Of a stretch of DNA of 64,000 nucleotides, positions 49,101 to 60,305 are shown one piece after another. This DNA is from Paramecium tetraurelia (taxonomy: Eukaryota; Ciliophora; Oligohymenophorea; Peniculida; Parameciidae). The DNA lies in assembly GCF_000165425.1 (NCBI RefSeq), contig NW_001798999.1, positions 124,001 through 188,000 on the forward strand, given 5' to 3'. Within the stretch, counting starts at the first letter, position 1. Each line of letters begins with the position of its first letter. A program made the translations under genes and the position numbers. The notes beneath the pieces are model-generated. The model ran no database searches. It worked only from the letters and a program-made list of their open reading frames with translations, and was not told where the DNA came from.

Positions 49101-49724
49101 TGTTTTTGAATATTGATATCTTGTTTCATTCCCCATCGATGTTCAAAATCAATAAACTAAACTTTTAAAATAGACTTTTCAATTCCATCTGAGATATCCA
49201 ACGGATTTATGAAATCTTAATCAAATGACATATTCGGCAATATTAATTTATCCTACACTTAATAAAAGGAGGATTGGGCTTATTATATAATACCAATATT
49301 GTCCTTTAAAATTATTGATTAGTCTAACTTCTCCTTGTTCGATTCCGAATCACTAGAAAAAGATGATGATCCTGAAGATAAATCTTTGTTCATTGAAATG
49401 TTCACTTTTTATTTGCTTTTGATAGATGAAACGGAATGTCTGCTTCCTATCATTCTTATTTTACTTTCTTCCGACGAGAATAAATTAGAGTTGCTCATTT
49501 TTCTATTTGCAATTTCCCTTGAAATTGAGAAACGCTTCTTAGAACTTCTGGCTACTTCATTCTGCTTTCTATCACTTATCTTCTGCATTTCCTATAAATA
49601 ATAAATTAATCATATTTAAAGTCAAGTTTGAAAACAATAAATTCACCTCCACTTCCTCATCTGACCTAGAATATCCCCCCTCCTATCTTCGTCCTCGAAC
49701 TAGAATAGACAAGTGAATTTTCAT
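43105..49724 (-). CDS. four-domain voltage-gated cation channel, pore ring Asp-Asp-Asp-Asp
   Basis: About 2,000 aa with four S1-S6 repeats. The cytoplasmic N-terminus of about 280 residues is Ser-rich. Pore loops read TITMDDWSWV (I, about 48,060), ILTNDDWYGV (II, about 46,150), VSTFDGWGEI (III, about 45,070) and CASGDDWRTI (IV, about 44,160). Asp occupies the selectivity position in all four repeats, giving the T-x-D-x-W consensus known from CatSper channels. S4 helices have fewer charges than in typical Cav (LRLFFAIRCLRIILI in IV). After repeat IV come an EF-like segment and a long helical tail. A frameshift separates FQNVGLSHALPFL from CASGDDW in repeat IV. The start at 49,724 needs a 55-nt GTG...TAG intron; 49,588 is the safer internal ATG. 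Confidence 0.85.
44165..44176 (-). other. apparent one-base frameshift in repeat IV pore region
   Basis: Upstream of this point the minus-strand frame reads INFQNVGLSHALPFL, and downstream the next frame reads KCASGDDWRTIMTD. Together they make one uninterrupted conserved P-loop, so the joining frame change is real in the sequence. It needs one extra base (or two fewer), most simply one A missing from the CTAAATG run. No normal intron covers it. Candidates are a sequencing or assembly indel or a true mutation. Confidence 0.7.
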
Positions 49725-49743
49725 TTGAAATTATTATAATATA

Positions 49744-52216
49744 TCATTTCATAGCTGAGCGATTGCTTTTATGTATTGTTGTCCTACTGTCTCCTAGCAA
49801 CTCTGATTCGGTCTCATAAATTATATCAGTTCTATTTATGTTCGTGCTTTTTCTACTCTAACTCACTCTAGAATCCCTATTTAACTAGAACTTCTCAGAC
49901 AAAGAATATAATCTATCAGCCAACGATTATATATCATTTTTCAATTTGCTTTGTTCCGGCTACTAACCCCCCTATTAGGAATGATTTTCATTAGATTTAC
50001 TTCTGTACTCCTCCTAAACCTGAGTCGGTTTCTAAACTAAATTAGTTATGATTAATTTAATACTTTTCTAATCTTAAATTTTTTTAGCAAAATTTTTAGC
50101 ATCTCTCAAATTTGGCTTCTTGAGTAAAGGAGACTTGTTTTCATTATTAGAAAGCGTCGATAATCGATTAGATGTGGCCTTGAAATAGCTTTATTATTGC
50201 TTTTTTGGTTGCAATTGTTTTACATCCTTTTTTGGAGTTTTCTTATAGCTTTTAGGCAATGAGTCTTCTCTACTTTTATTATGTTAATTACTCCTCAATT
50301 CTACGAAAATCTTAACTAGCACTACTTCTATCTGATCTCAAAGTCTCTGTTGGTTGAGTAAATAAAGGCATTGCATCTATATTCAACTATTAAAATGAGT
50401 TCCTTCTTTATTTTTCTATCTAAGTATTAAGTAATTTAATTACTTTGATTTCCTATAAACATTACTATATTTAATGTTCTAAGTTTTAAAGATCTTCTAA
50501 ACTAAATTTTTTGAAATTTGGTTATCCCTCATAGCACGAAAGTCTATTTAGGGCATTTTAAGATAGTTTTTCAAATTTCTCATTTTACAATTTTAATTCT
50601 TTTATTTATTATTCCATTTCTTTGTGGGAATTGAAATAAGTAAGAATCTATTCATTAGATTTCTATAATCTTTTATGAAGTTCTGTACAATTCTTTTCTA
50701 AAAGTACATTCTTTTCCATTTCTTATTGTAGTTATGAATTTAATTCTTGGGTTTTCTCCAATAGGGATACATCAGTTTCATTGAATTGACTTACTGATGG
50801 CTTTGAAACTAATTAAATTTCCGATTATTTAAAATTTGTTAAGATTTCTGAACCATTTTATGTTTGTATTTGCTATTTTAATGAGTCAATAATCTTTTAT
50901 TAATCTTAAATGATCTTTTCATTTTGTTTGTTTTTTTGGATTAACTAATTTAATTTTTATTAATTATTAGAATAGGAAGCATCAAAATTTACATTCTATT
51001 CAATTTTAGATTCAACCAATTTTGCACTTGTGCCAAATCTCAGAGTAGATTGTGTTTGGTCATATTAACTCAATCCAGGGTTAATACTCAAAAGAATCAA
51101 GGTTTTGAAGTTCCCTGTGAGTGAAGATCTAGAGAAAATACAATAGATTAGATACTTTAATAGTTTAGTTAATGTTGAGTTACGATAGGGGATGTGTTGA
51201 GGTGGAACCTTTTAAGTTTTTAATGCAATAACTCTTGTTAAAAAGAACAAACTCTTATTGATTGCAGAGCTCTCTTTATTTCTATCCTTCCTATTGGAAT
51301 TTCTAGTGATATCATCTGAAATTGGACTCGATGTTATTTTTTCACTGCCTGCTAAATCAATAAAGTTGATGCATGCTTCAGTGGAAAAAGTAAAGTTTTC
51401 CTCTTCTTCGGACTCATTGGAGTAAGCACTAATGAGCACTTTGAAGATTGTGTGGCTTCTGCTGCTTTGGTGATTCAATATGGTTTCTGCATAATGTCTA
51501 TTTTTTTCTCCCTTTGAAATGCATGCAATCACATCTTCAATGGAGGTAACATTGAATTCTTTGATATTTTTGATGACAAATTCCTTATTTAAATTAGGGG
51601 ATAATTTACCTTACGATAATCAGTTCCAAAAATGAGGGGTTCAGATAACTCATTTTCTTCACGTAACAGATCATAAATAAACTCATTGTAGATTTCATAA
51701 TAACTACATTTAATTTCGAACTATCTCTTTTCATCCTAGTGATATAGAAGTAGCATATACAATATTAATCTGTTTAAAAAGTTCCATCATTGAGTAGATC
51801 AAAATTCCCACATCGTTGTATTGATTATTTGCAAAACTATCTTTGATTAATTACTAGATGTTGCTATTGTTGTTTTGGAGCATCTCCTAATTCCTCTTTC
51901 CTAACATTGTAAAGGTTTTGCCTGACCCTGTCTATCCATACATGATGACAGTCCCATTGATGCCATCTAAAGATTGCATAATTACTTGTTTGACAGAAGT
52001 TGAAAACAAAAAATAGTTGTCAGCTTGTTGACCATAGCAATGATTGAATTCGTAAATCAAACTATTGACTACTTTTTTTTAAGCAATCAATTCCTTTAAG
52101 CAAATTTTATTGAGTTAAATTTTTTAGTCATTGGCATCCCAAGCTATTATTTCGTTGTCATTAATTTCTTTTTGGTTGAGTGGTCGTATTCTTAAGCATA
52201 CGCTAATTTTTTCCAT
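49744..52216 (-). CDS. kinesin-family motor protein
   Basis: About 789 aa after introns of 25 nt (TAG), 26 nt (AAG), 27 nt (TAG) and 25 nt (AAG). N-terminal motor: KISVCLRIRPLNQKEI, P-loop MYGQTGSGKTFTMLGK, switch I QSSRSHTIFKV, switch II INFIDLAGSEK, ESSAINKSLFFLTRVI, and STLRFGTSAKLVESK near residue 360. All nucleotide-binding residues I can see are intact. After a neck the protein has long coiled coils (LNSQLQQEMEKNVLLEKN) and then a Ser/Lys-rich, Gln-rich tail. N-terminal motors usually walk to microtubule plus ends. Subfamily is uncertain. Its TGA lies only 19 nt upstream of the proposed channel start at 49,724 on the same strand. Confidence 0.92.
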
Positions 52217-52360
52217 ACTAACAGATAATTATAAATATATTATTATCAAAATTGTTATAATTTCAACTCCAATATTAGGAAGCAAAATTGTTGTAATTAA
52301 ATTTGATATCACACAATCATAACTATTGGAAATTTATTTAATAAATTTTATTCTTTGTCT

Positions 52361-53290
<930 letters not shown>

Positions 53291-53323
53291 TCTTTAATTT
53301 AATAATATTTAATTTAATACTTT

Positions 53324-54672
53324 ATGGACTCGATCACATTCAAGTAAAAGGAGTCGAATTCTAAGTTGACTAACTTTGATAACATTGACGATTAAAATAA
53401 TAAAGTAGATATGGGAAATATTTAGAGAATTTGATCATGCTTACCACCTAAGTGGAGAGACTTACACTAGCGTTGAAAAAGAAAACTAATGAGGTCGAGA
53501 TTCTTTAAGGCTAAATTGATACTCAGAAATCAACCCAATATCCACAAGAGATGGAAGAATTGATAACAGTACTATTAATTTAAATTTTAGACAGTTGAAG
53601 AATAAACTAAAGAAATTGAAAAATGGGCTTAGAAATACTAGAATTTGCAACAATAATATTAGCAATTACATCAATCAAGTCTATAATTACAATAAAAAAA
53701 CTAGGAACTAGAATAAGTAGTCCAATTACTTAAAAATTCATCCTCATTAGAATTTAAATCAACTGAAAGTTAAATTCAATTTTATTTTGTTTAGGCCTTC
53801 CATCTAAGCGATTTTATTAATCTGAAATCAGTAGGAAAGAAAATAAGCTAGAAACTGATGATAATAAATTCATTTCTCAATCTAAACTATAATCCAAATA
53901 AGAGGAGATCAATTAATTGAAATTGCAATTGGGATAGCTAAAACAAGAACTTTTAGAAGAAAAGCAAATTCATAGAGAACTACTTGAAGCCGAAGAAGCC
54001 AGAGTTAGAGATTAAGAGAGAAAGAACTTGAATCAATATAAGTTGGAAACTAAAGAGCAATTAATATTATACAAAAATTAAATTCAAGCCTTATAAGATA
54101 TGTTAGATAACAAATAATCAATGCAAAAACATGATAACTTTGAAGAAAAGAATAGAGAACTTAATTTATAATTGTTAGAGAAGAATAAGAAAATAGAATT
54201 ATTGGAAAACCTAATTTCATAAAAGGATTCATAAATTAATTAATTGTAATAATAATTAGAGAGATATTAAAAGGAGTAAGTCTAATTAATTAAATAATAG
54301 TAATCATAAAAATAGCTTACACTTCCTTCCTCCTCTTCTACATATAGAATTGTTTCAACCTAACATTCTTCTCTTGATAATAATTACAGCTCTTTAGTAA
54401 ATCTCAACAAGCCTAACTCCATTTAAGATCAAATTAATTAAACTATGGCTTAAATAAATAGATCTATTCAGTAGGTTGATCAAATGAAATAGGCAAATAG
54501 TGTTAATCAAAAATTATTTTAGGAATAATTTAACACTAACAATCTACCTAGTTCCTTAAGGAGTTCGCAAATGCCATAAATGCAATCAAATTTAAGCATT
54601 CAAGATAAGATTAAAGCTTTAACCTCATTGACACAGTAGTAAAATAGTTAAAATTACAATAAATATATTTGA
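53324..54672 (+). CDS. coiled-coil protein, function unknown
   Basis: About 425 aa after introns of 23 nt (apparently GAG), 22 nt and 26 nt. From residue 30 on the protein is nearly all heptad repeat (ERLTLALKKKTNEVEILQGQ, LQLGQLKQELLEEKQIHREL, LLEKNKKIELLENLISQKD), then a Ser/Thr/Gln-rich tail containing LPSSSSTYRIVSTQHSS. It starts only 33 nt after the stop of the upstream kinase gene on the same strand. Scaffold or cytoskeletal role inferred from the coiled coil only. Confidence 0.75.
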
Positions 54673-55514
54673 ATTGAATAATATAAGATATATCAATATA
54701 TATTTTAACTGAAATCCAATTACGTAATTGAATCCTTTAAATAATAATATTTTATATGAATATTCGAGAAATTAAATTTTAGATTCATCTTCAAAAGAAT
54801 TCATTTCTCATAAGCAAAAATTATCAGAAATATTATTTCAACTAGAAACATAATTTAGACTTACGAAAGCGTCACATTAAGATGAAGAAACAAAAGATGA
54901 ATAATTCACTAAGCGACTATAAATTTGAATGAAAAGACATAAAACAGGGTTAAAAGCCTTTTATCTATCAATTTTCTTAAAAACTGAATGAGGATATGTA
55001 GACTGACCAATACATCAAATAAATGCTATTATAAGCGGTTTATTGATTGTCGAATGCATTTAATTAAAAGATTTCTAGCATTTTCCTTTTGCTTAAAGAA
55101 TTAAATATTTTGAGTTTTTGATTTTTAATTATATTTAGTATATATATTGATTATATTTATATTGTTAATTTCTTATTAAACTCTAATTAAATTTAAAACG
55201 AAGTTTTCCATGTTATGTAATTTGTTGAATTTGTAATTGTTGGTCGATTTCCATTGAAAAATATAATTAATATACAAAAAGTTGTTAAATATTCATAAAA
55301 TTAAAGTTCAGCTTATTCCGTTCTTAGTTATAACTGAACTCATCTAATAAAATTGATTATATTTCATACATTAAGACAAGTTTATTCCGTAATCATTTTG
55401 AGATTCCTCAATTGGAAATTTCTTTTGATATTTTCGCTGAAATCTAGTAGTTTTCTTAACATTTGACATTATATAAGGGACAAGCAAAGATTGAATTAAT
55501 AATAATTAAATTAG
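54673..55514. other. intergenic region with two overlapping short frames
   Basis: At 54756-54932 an ATG frame encodes 58 aa (starts MNIREIKFQIHLQKN). A second frame, open from about 54715 to 54925 but with no ATG, is more protein-like (EFISHKQKLSEILFQLETQ, then DEETKDEQFTKRLQI). Either a very small gene or a relic is present; I cannot choose. Nothing else is seen up to 55,514. Confidence 0.35.
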
Positions 55515-55883
55515 ATGGATAGTATTAACACTTGTTTATTCTTATTGAATGAAAAAAATGAAAAAGAAAGTGAATGTACCAAGGATGAACTTAATGATTC
55601 CATTGATTTGTATGTAGACTCGAAGATTAGTGAAATTGAAAGACGAGTCGTGAGGTACTTACATGACTAGGGAATATAAACAAAAACTGATCCTGGATTG
55701 AAATAATAACGATATTGGAATCTAAGAAGGATTGAAAGTAACAAGTAATTAGAATAATTTTGGAGCCAACCAAAGTTATCATTAAATTCTTCTGTTAGTA
55801 GATTATTAAGTGGGAGAGAATCATCGTTAAGCACATACTTCCACAAGAGTGGAAGCTCCCTTTAAGCATTCCTAACTTCCTGA
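55515..55883 (+). CDS. small hypothetical protein (122 aa)
   Basis: Single-exon frame starting MDSINTCLFLLNEKNEKESE. It is acidic at first, then basic (ISEIERRVVRYLHDQGIQ, GLKQQRYWNLRRIESNKQLE), and ends Ser-rich (SRLLSGRESSLSTYF). Coding-like composition and TAA/TAG glutamines support it. No domain recognised. Confidence 0.6.
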
Positions 55884-56231
55884 GATAGAAAACAAAGAAG
55901 TTGAGTTAATTAAATGTTATTATAGATTATACGCTTTTAATAATTTAGTTAAAATTTATATTTTAAATAACTAATATGCATATACAAGTAATTTAATCGA
56001 ATAAAGATAGTAAATAAATTATTATTATAATTTCTCTGAATGCAAAAATATTTGATTACCACCAAAGTAAATTAATTATGATAGAGTATGAATAAGGAAT
56101 GATTTTTCTCAAGGAAATATTTTGGTTAAATAGATTAGTTACTCGGTTTCATAAATTTTAGATTTAGAAAGTTAATGAATAGAGGTAGTGTGATAGGCGT
56201 GAAATAATATCGATATTAAAATAATTACAAT
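55884..56231. other. intergenic spacer between convergent genes
   Basis: 348 bp, AT-rich. No coding, repeat or RNA signal seen. Confidence 0.5.
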
Positions 56232-57534
56232 TCAACGATTAATACAGCCAAGGGATATTAATATACGTTTAAATAAGGTTTATTGGGGTTACTCAGACAC
56301 TTGTTAAGGTTGCTGGAATACAAAGTGTTGGGATCTCTATTTCATGTCTTCCCATTCTTTATTAGTAGTCTTGCGTTCTGACAACACAGTTAATGAAGTT
56401 TATAAAGGAGATTGATTTTATTCGTCAATTAATAATGAGACACTTCGATAGGTTAGGTTTTCATTGAGAGGTGGGTGTTATTTGATTTTGGATAGCATCC
56501 ATCGATGACTAAGAATTCCTTGGATAGAGGGTCTATTGAAAGGGTTCTACTGAAGAATCATAGATATAAGAGACTTGCAATCTTCTGAAACGTACTCATC
56601 GTATTTGAGAGGGGATCCGGAAAGAATTGCTTAGCATTTTTCTTAGTCGTTCCTTCCAGTGAAAGGAGGTTTCCCTTGCACCATTTCATAGAGCAGAACA
56701 CCCAAACACCAGATATCGAGTTTGTAGTTAGTACTTTGAGATTTAATCATTTCAGGTGCCATGTATTCAATTGTGCCACAAAATGCTTTTTTCAAATTGC
56801 CCATTTCAGTCGACCAGCCAAAATCACAGATCTTGATATTTCCTTTGTTATCGAGCAAGAGATTTTCTGGCTAGAAAATAGGAAGGCTAAATAACCTTTA
56901 TATCTCTGTGAATAATCTTTTGTTTGTGTAGATAATCAATGCCAAGACAGGTTTAGTAAAGATAATGAGAAGCTTCATCTTCGGATAGATGACGCTGTTT
57001 CTTTATTTATTTGAACAAAGAACCACCTTCTGCATACTCCAGTACCAAGTATACATTGGTCTAAGGAAATTAATTTGCATATTACCTTATCTTCAAAATA
57101 ACTATCCAATTTAATTATGTTTGGATGGTTTAATTTACGTTAAATTTTTATTTCCCTCTTTAAATTGTCAACTGTGCAGTATTTAAACAGTTCTGCCTTT
57201 TTCATCTGCATACTATAACAAAAATCATCAGTACAGCCTTCATTGCCAGCAATTTGCCTGTTGATATCTCTTTAACTAGAGTGACCCAACCAAATGAACC
57301 TTATCCCAATGTCTATTGCATAGCTTAAAAGTCACTAATATCTCTGAAACACATGTACATTTATGATTTCTTTCGAATTGTGCTGGAAGATGCTTTGCTA
57401 CTAGATGCTGGTCTATTTGAACTAATTTTAATTTTGCGAGGTTACCAATTTGTTTCATGCTTGTTGGCTGAGACATTCAATCTCAAACTCTTACAATCAC
57501 AAGTAGTCTCTGAATAAGTTTTATTGGAGTTCAT
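56232..57534 (-). CDS. Aurora-type Ser/Thr protein kinase
   Basis: About 407 aa after introns of 29 nt (CAG), 25 nt (TAG) and 25 nt (GTT...TAG). After a 75-residue Ser/Lys-rich leader the kinase domain runs TLGQGSFGWVTLVKE, LAMKAMKKAEL (Lys), [67 protein letters not shown] and LGVLLYEMVQGKPPF. DFGWS followed by a CGTxxYxxPE block is the Aurora signature. All catalytic residues are intact. A 110-residue tail follows. Aurora kinases control chromosome segregation, cytokinesis and cilium disassembly. This is the second Aurora-like kinase within 5 kb; the other is divergent enough not to be a recent copy. Confidence 0.9.
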
Positions 57535-57653
57535 TAATATAATAAATATATTATCAAAATTGAATTTTAGTCTAAAAGCCAAAGTAACACAACATGATCT
57601 AGGCTACTATTAATTGCACGAATAGGAATTCCCACAACTGTTCATGCAAAAAG

Positions 57654-58944
57654 TCATAAACACTATAGGCCATAAACATCCCCCCAAGATGACGGCACAC
57701 TTATGATAATCCCAAAATCATCGTACGGTAATCCTTAGGTTATCGACCAAGTTACTGAGCTGATATCGGTGGTTATATTGTAATGGAACACTCCTTGTAT
57801 CAAACTAGCTATCAATAGCATCAAATCTGACTAAAAATAGATGTAACTCAACTTCAACAATTAACTAATTATGCAAATTGATTCTAAAATAACAGTAAAT
57901 TTACATGAAATTTGATAAACTTATTTCTAAGTATACAATCCAGTCATAAATTGATAGAAGGGTTTACTAAGAGCCCCAAAAAAGGACAGTAGCATAATAT
58001 CAATATACTTATTGCTGTTATCAGAGTTGAAATATTTCAAGTATGTCAAATTGCTCAAATTAATAATACAAGTACCTATAAAATAGAAACCCTTGGAGAG
58101 TTGAACAAATAAAGTACTTATAAATTTATTCATTAATTTTTGACAATTTGGTGAATAATTTTCTCAAGGTTGGTCTATGTACTTTTACCTAAAAGGTTTG
58201 AATAATTGAAATCTGTTCATTGGAGTTCTTACTAATTTATTATTTAATCAATATTATCATACTATTCCTCGTAATTTAACACTGAATTACTCTCAGCACA
58301 CTTTTCAATATATTTGATGTAAATATCAAATTCATTATCAAGGCATTCCTCCATCAGAGGAGGCAGATGAGAAAATTGTTTCAAGAATATCACTATTAAA
58401 CAAAATTCGGCAACGCAAATAAAGCGAAATAGAGAATACTCAAATCTCTTGCACACTAAGCCTATGAGACTGAAAACTATAGTTATCAAGTATCCAACGT
58501 TTACAGATATCTTTATGAGTTGAAATCTTATCATCTAAAGTCCCTGATTCATGTATCCATTTATGAGTGATTTAATAATGAAGGCAATCAAAACGATTAT
58601 ATCTTGTTGCATCTCCATATATAATACGCAAATCAAGACAATTTAAAATATCTAACAATAAAATTAATATCGCTGCACATATTTGTTCAAGGCCGCCAAT
58701 TGACCAACTGTATAACATGCAAAATATATTAAAAGTATTAATGGATTGTCATATACAAACATAGCAATGCAGCTGTCGAATATATGAATGATATGTCCAA
58801 AACCTATTGTATTTCAATCATGTTTATACAGATCGTAAAAAATAGTTTACGCTAGAAATCGCTCTGTGGAACTGCATTAATTTGATCCTGCAAATTCGAT
58901 AGGTGAATTGAAGCTGTCAATTTATCCTCCAACTCAATTATCAT
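57654..58944 (-). CDS. multi-pass membrane protein, function unknown
   Basis: About 403 aa after introns of 26 nt (TAG), 31 nt (TAG) and 22 nt (GAG). A 40-residue soluble N-terminus with LTASIHLSNLQDQINAVPQ precedes several hydrophobic helices (LFFTICFGHIIHIFDSCIAM, ILLIYFACYTVGQLAALN, VNVGYLITIVFSLIGLVC, LMLLIASLIQGVFHYNITT). A cytoplasmic stretch of acidic residues (MEECLDNEFDIYIKYIEKC) lies in the middle. The C-terminus includes SWGDVYGL. Number of passes about 8. No channel or transporter signature that I recognise. Confidence 0.7.
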
Positions 58945-59014
58945 ATTATTATAATATAATTAATATAAACTGGTGATAGTAAATATCATTATTTTAAAAT
59001 TCATATGAAAATTA

Positions 59015-60137
59015 TCAAATTACTTAGTTATTATCTAATTTTGATGAAAACAACCTACTAATTATCTTTTTTTAAGGTGTTCTTTCTAAGAAATTTTTTG
59101 GTTTTCCTGAACCTCCCGTTGATTGAAATGTAAATTATTATTTAGTGCTTGATTAAGGTGATTGTAATGAAGGTAATTAATGAATTTGATCGCTCTGTTC
59201 TATATTCTTCAATTTCTAACCAAACTTGAATTACAATTATTAATCCTAATTATCCCTTAGGTGTTAAGCAGTTCTTGATTTCCTCGAAATATCCTCTTCA
59301 GGTAAATTAAAATTGATAAATTCATTAACAGGAGTGATCGTTTGTTTTGAAGAGCTAGTTCTCAAGGCAGTTTCTTACTGTGATTATTATCCATTTGATC
59401 CATAGCCTATGAATTGGTTAATGTTAATCTTTTAAATGGGAGGTTTGATTCGTGGCAGAAAGGCAGTCGAATTAGACTTCTGCATCTGTTCACTATTGAA
59501 ATGAGATTATCTACTGTCCAGGAGAGCCTTTTAATAGGAAGGATATTCGGGTTTAACATAATCTTCAGCTGCTTTTGTAGAATTGTACTTGGGAATTGGC
59601 TGTAGGTCTGCCATACTGATATTGAATTCCTTTTCAGTAGTTTTGGGAGTCTGAAAAAATCTGCCATTTGCACTTCTTTGGATGCCTGAGGCAACAGAAT
59701 TGTTTTGAGCTATGATTACTTACTCTGAATTAGATTTGGGTTGAGGTGGAGAGAAGGGTTTTATCGATGGAACTTTCATCAATTTGGGTGGAGAGCTAGT
59801 TAGGTAGCACTTCATACCCATATTTATGCATAACAGGGGTTATGTATTGATTCTATACAAATTACTTCGCCGATTTAGCGATACTCTCTTGTTAAGATGG
59901 TTATGAGGGTCTTTTCTGATTAACTTATTAACTTAACACATTCTTTTTTCCCTCAGAATTAATTTTGAAAGCTTGATCTTTTGTGTTTTTGAATGGGACT
60001 CTTTATAATTGCTTTTATTAATATTTTATAGTTTGGCCTAACGAACCCAATTATGGATTGAAGAATTGAGCTGTTTACTTCATCTCTTAATGCAAACGAT
60101 TATGCTCAAACGAAGATGAATCTTGATGATTAATCAT
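59015..60137 (-). CDS. disordered Q/S/K-rich protein, unknown
   Basis: About 366 aa after one 22-nt intron. Composition is low-complexity (Gln, Ser, Lys, Pro) without helices long enough to call coiled coil: SSPPKLMKVPSIKPFSPPQP, NISMADLQPIPKYNSTKAA, QSTGGSGKPKNFLERTPQKK. No domain recognised. It could be a regulatory or cytoskeletal linker. Confidence 0.65.
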
Positions 60138-60305
60138 TTGCTTTAAATAATAATTAATATATCAATAACTATTAGCATAATCCAAACTGGAAAACTTAAT
60201 GAAAACTCTCAATTTATTATATGTTATTCTTGAATGTAGTTTAATTTTTAATCTATTAATTTAAAATTGATATATATATATATAAACCACACAAACAACA
60301 ATCAA

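Noticed and set aside
49335-49601. 88-codon plus-strand ORF
   Set aside because: Antisense to the Ser/Lys-rich N-terminus of the DDDD channel; its acidic-hydrophobic translation is a mirror of that sequence.
59407-59694. 95-codon minus-strand ORF starting MPQASKEV
   Set aside because: It lies within the Q/S-rich gene in another frame; the frame reading FQTPKTTEKEFNISMADL is continuous with the rest of that gene.
60265-60290. TA-dinucleotide run
   Set aside because: Short and expected in such AT-rich spacers.
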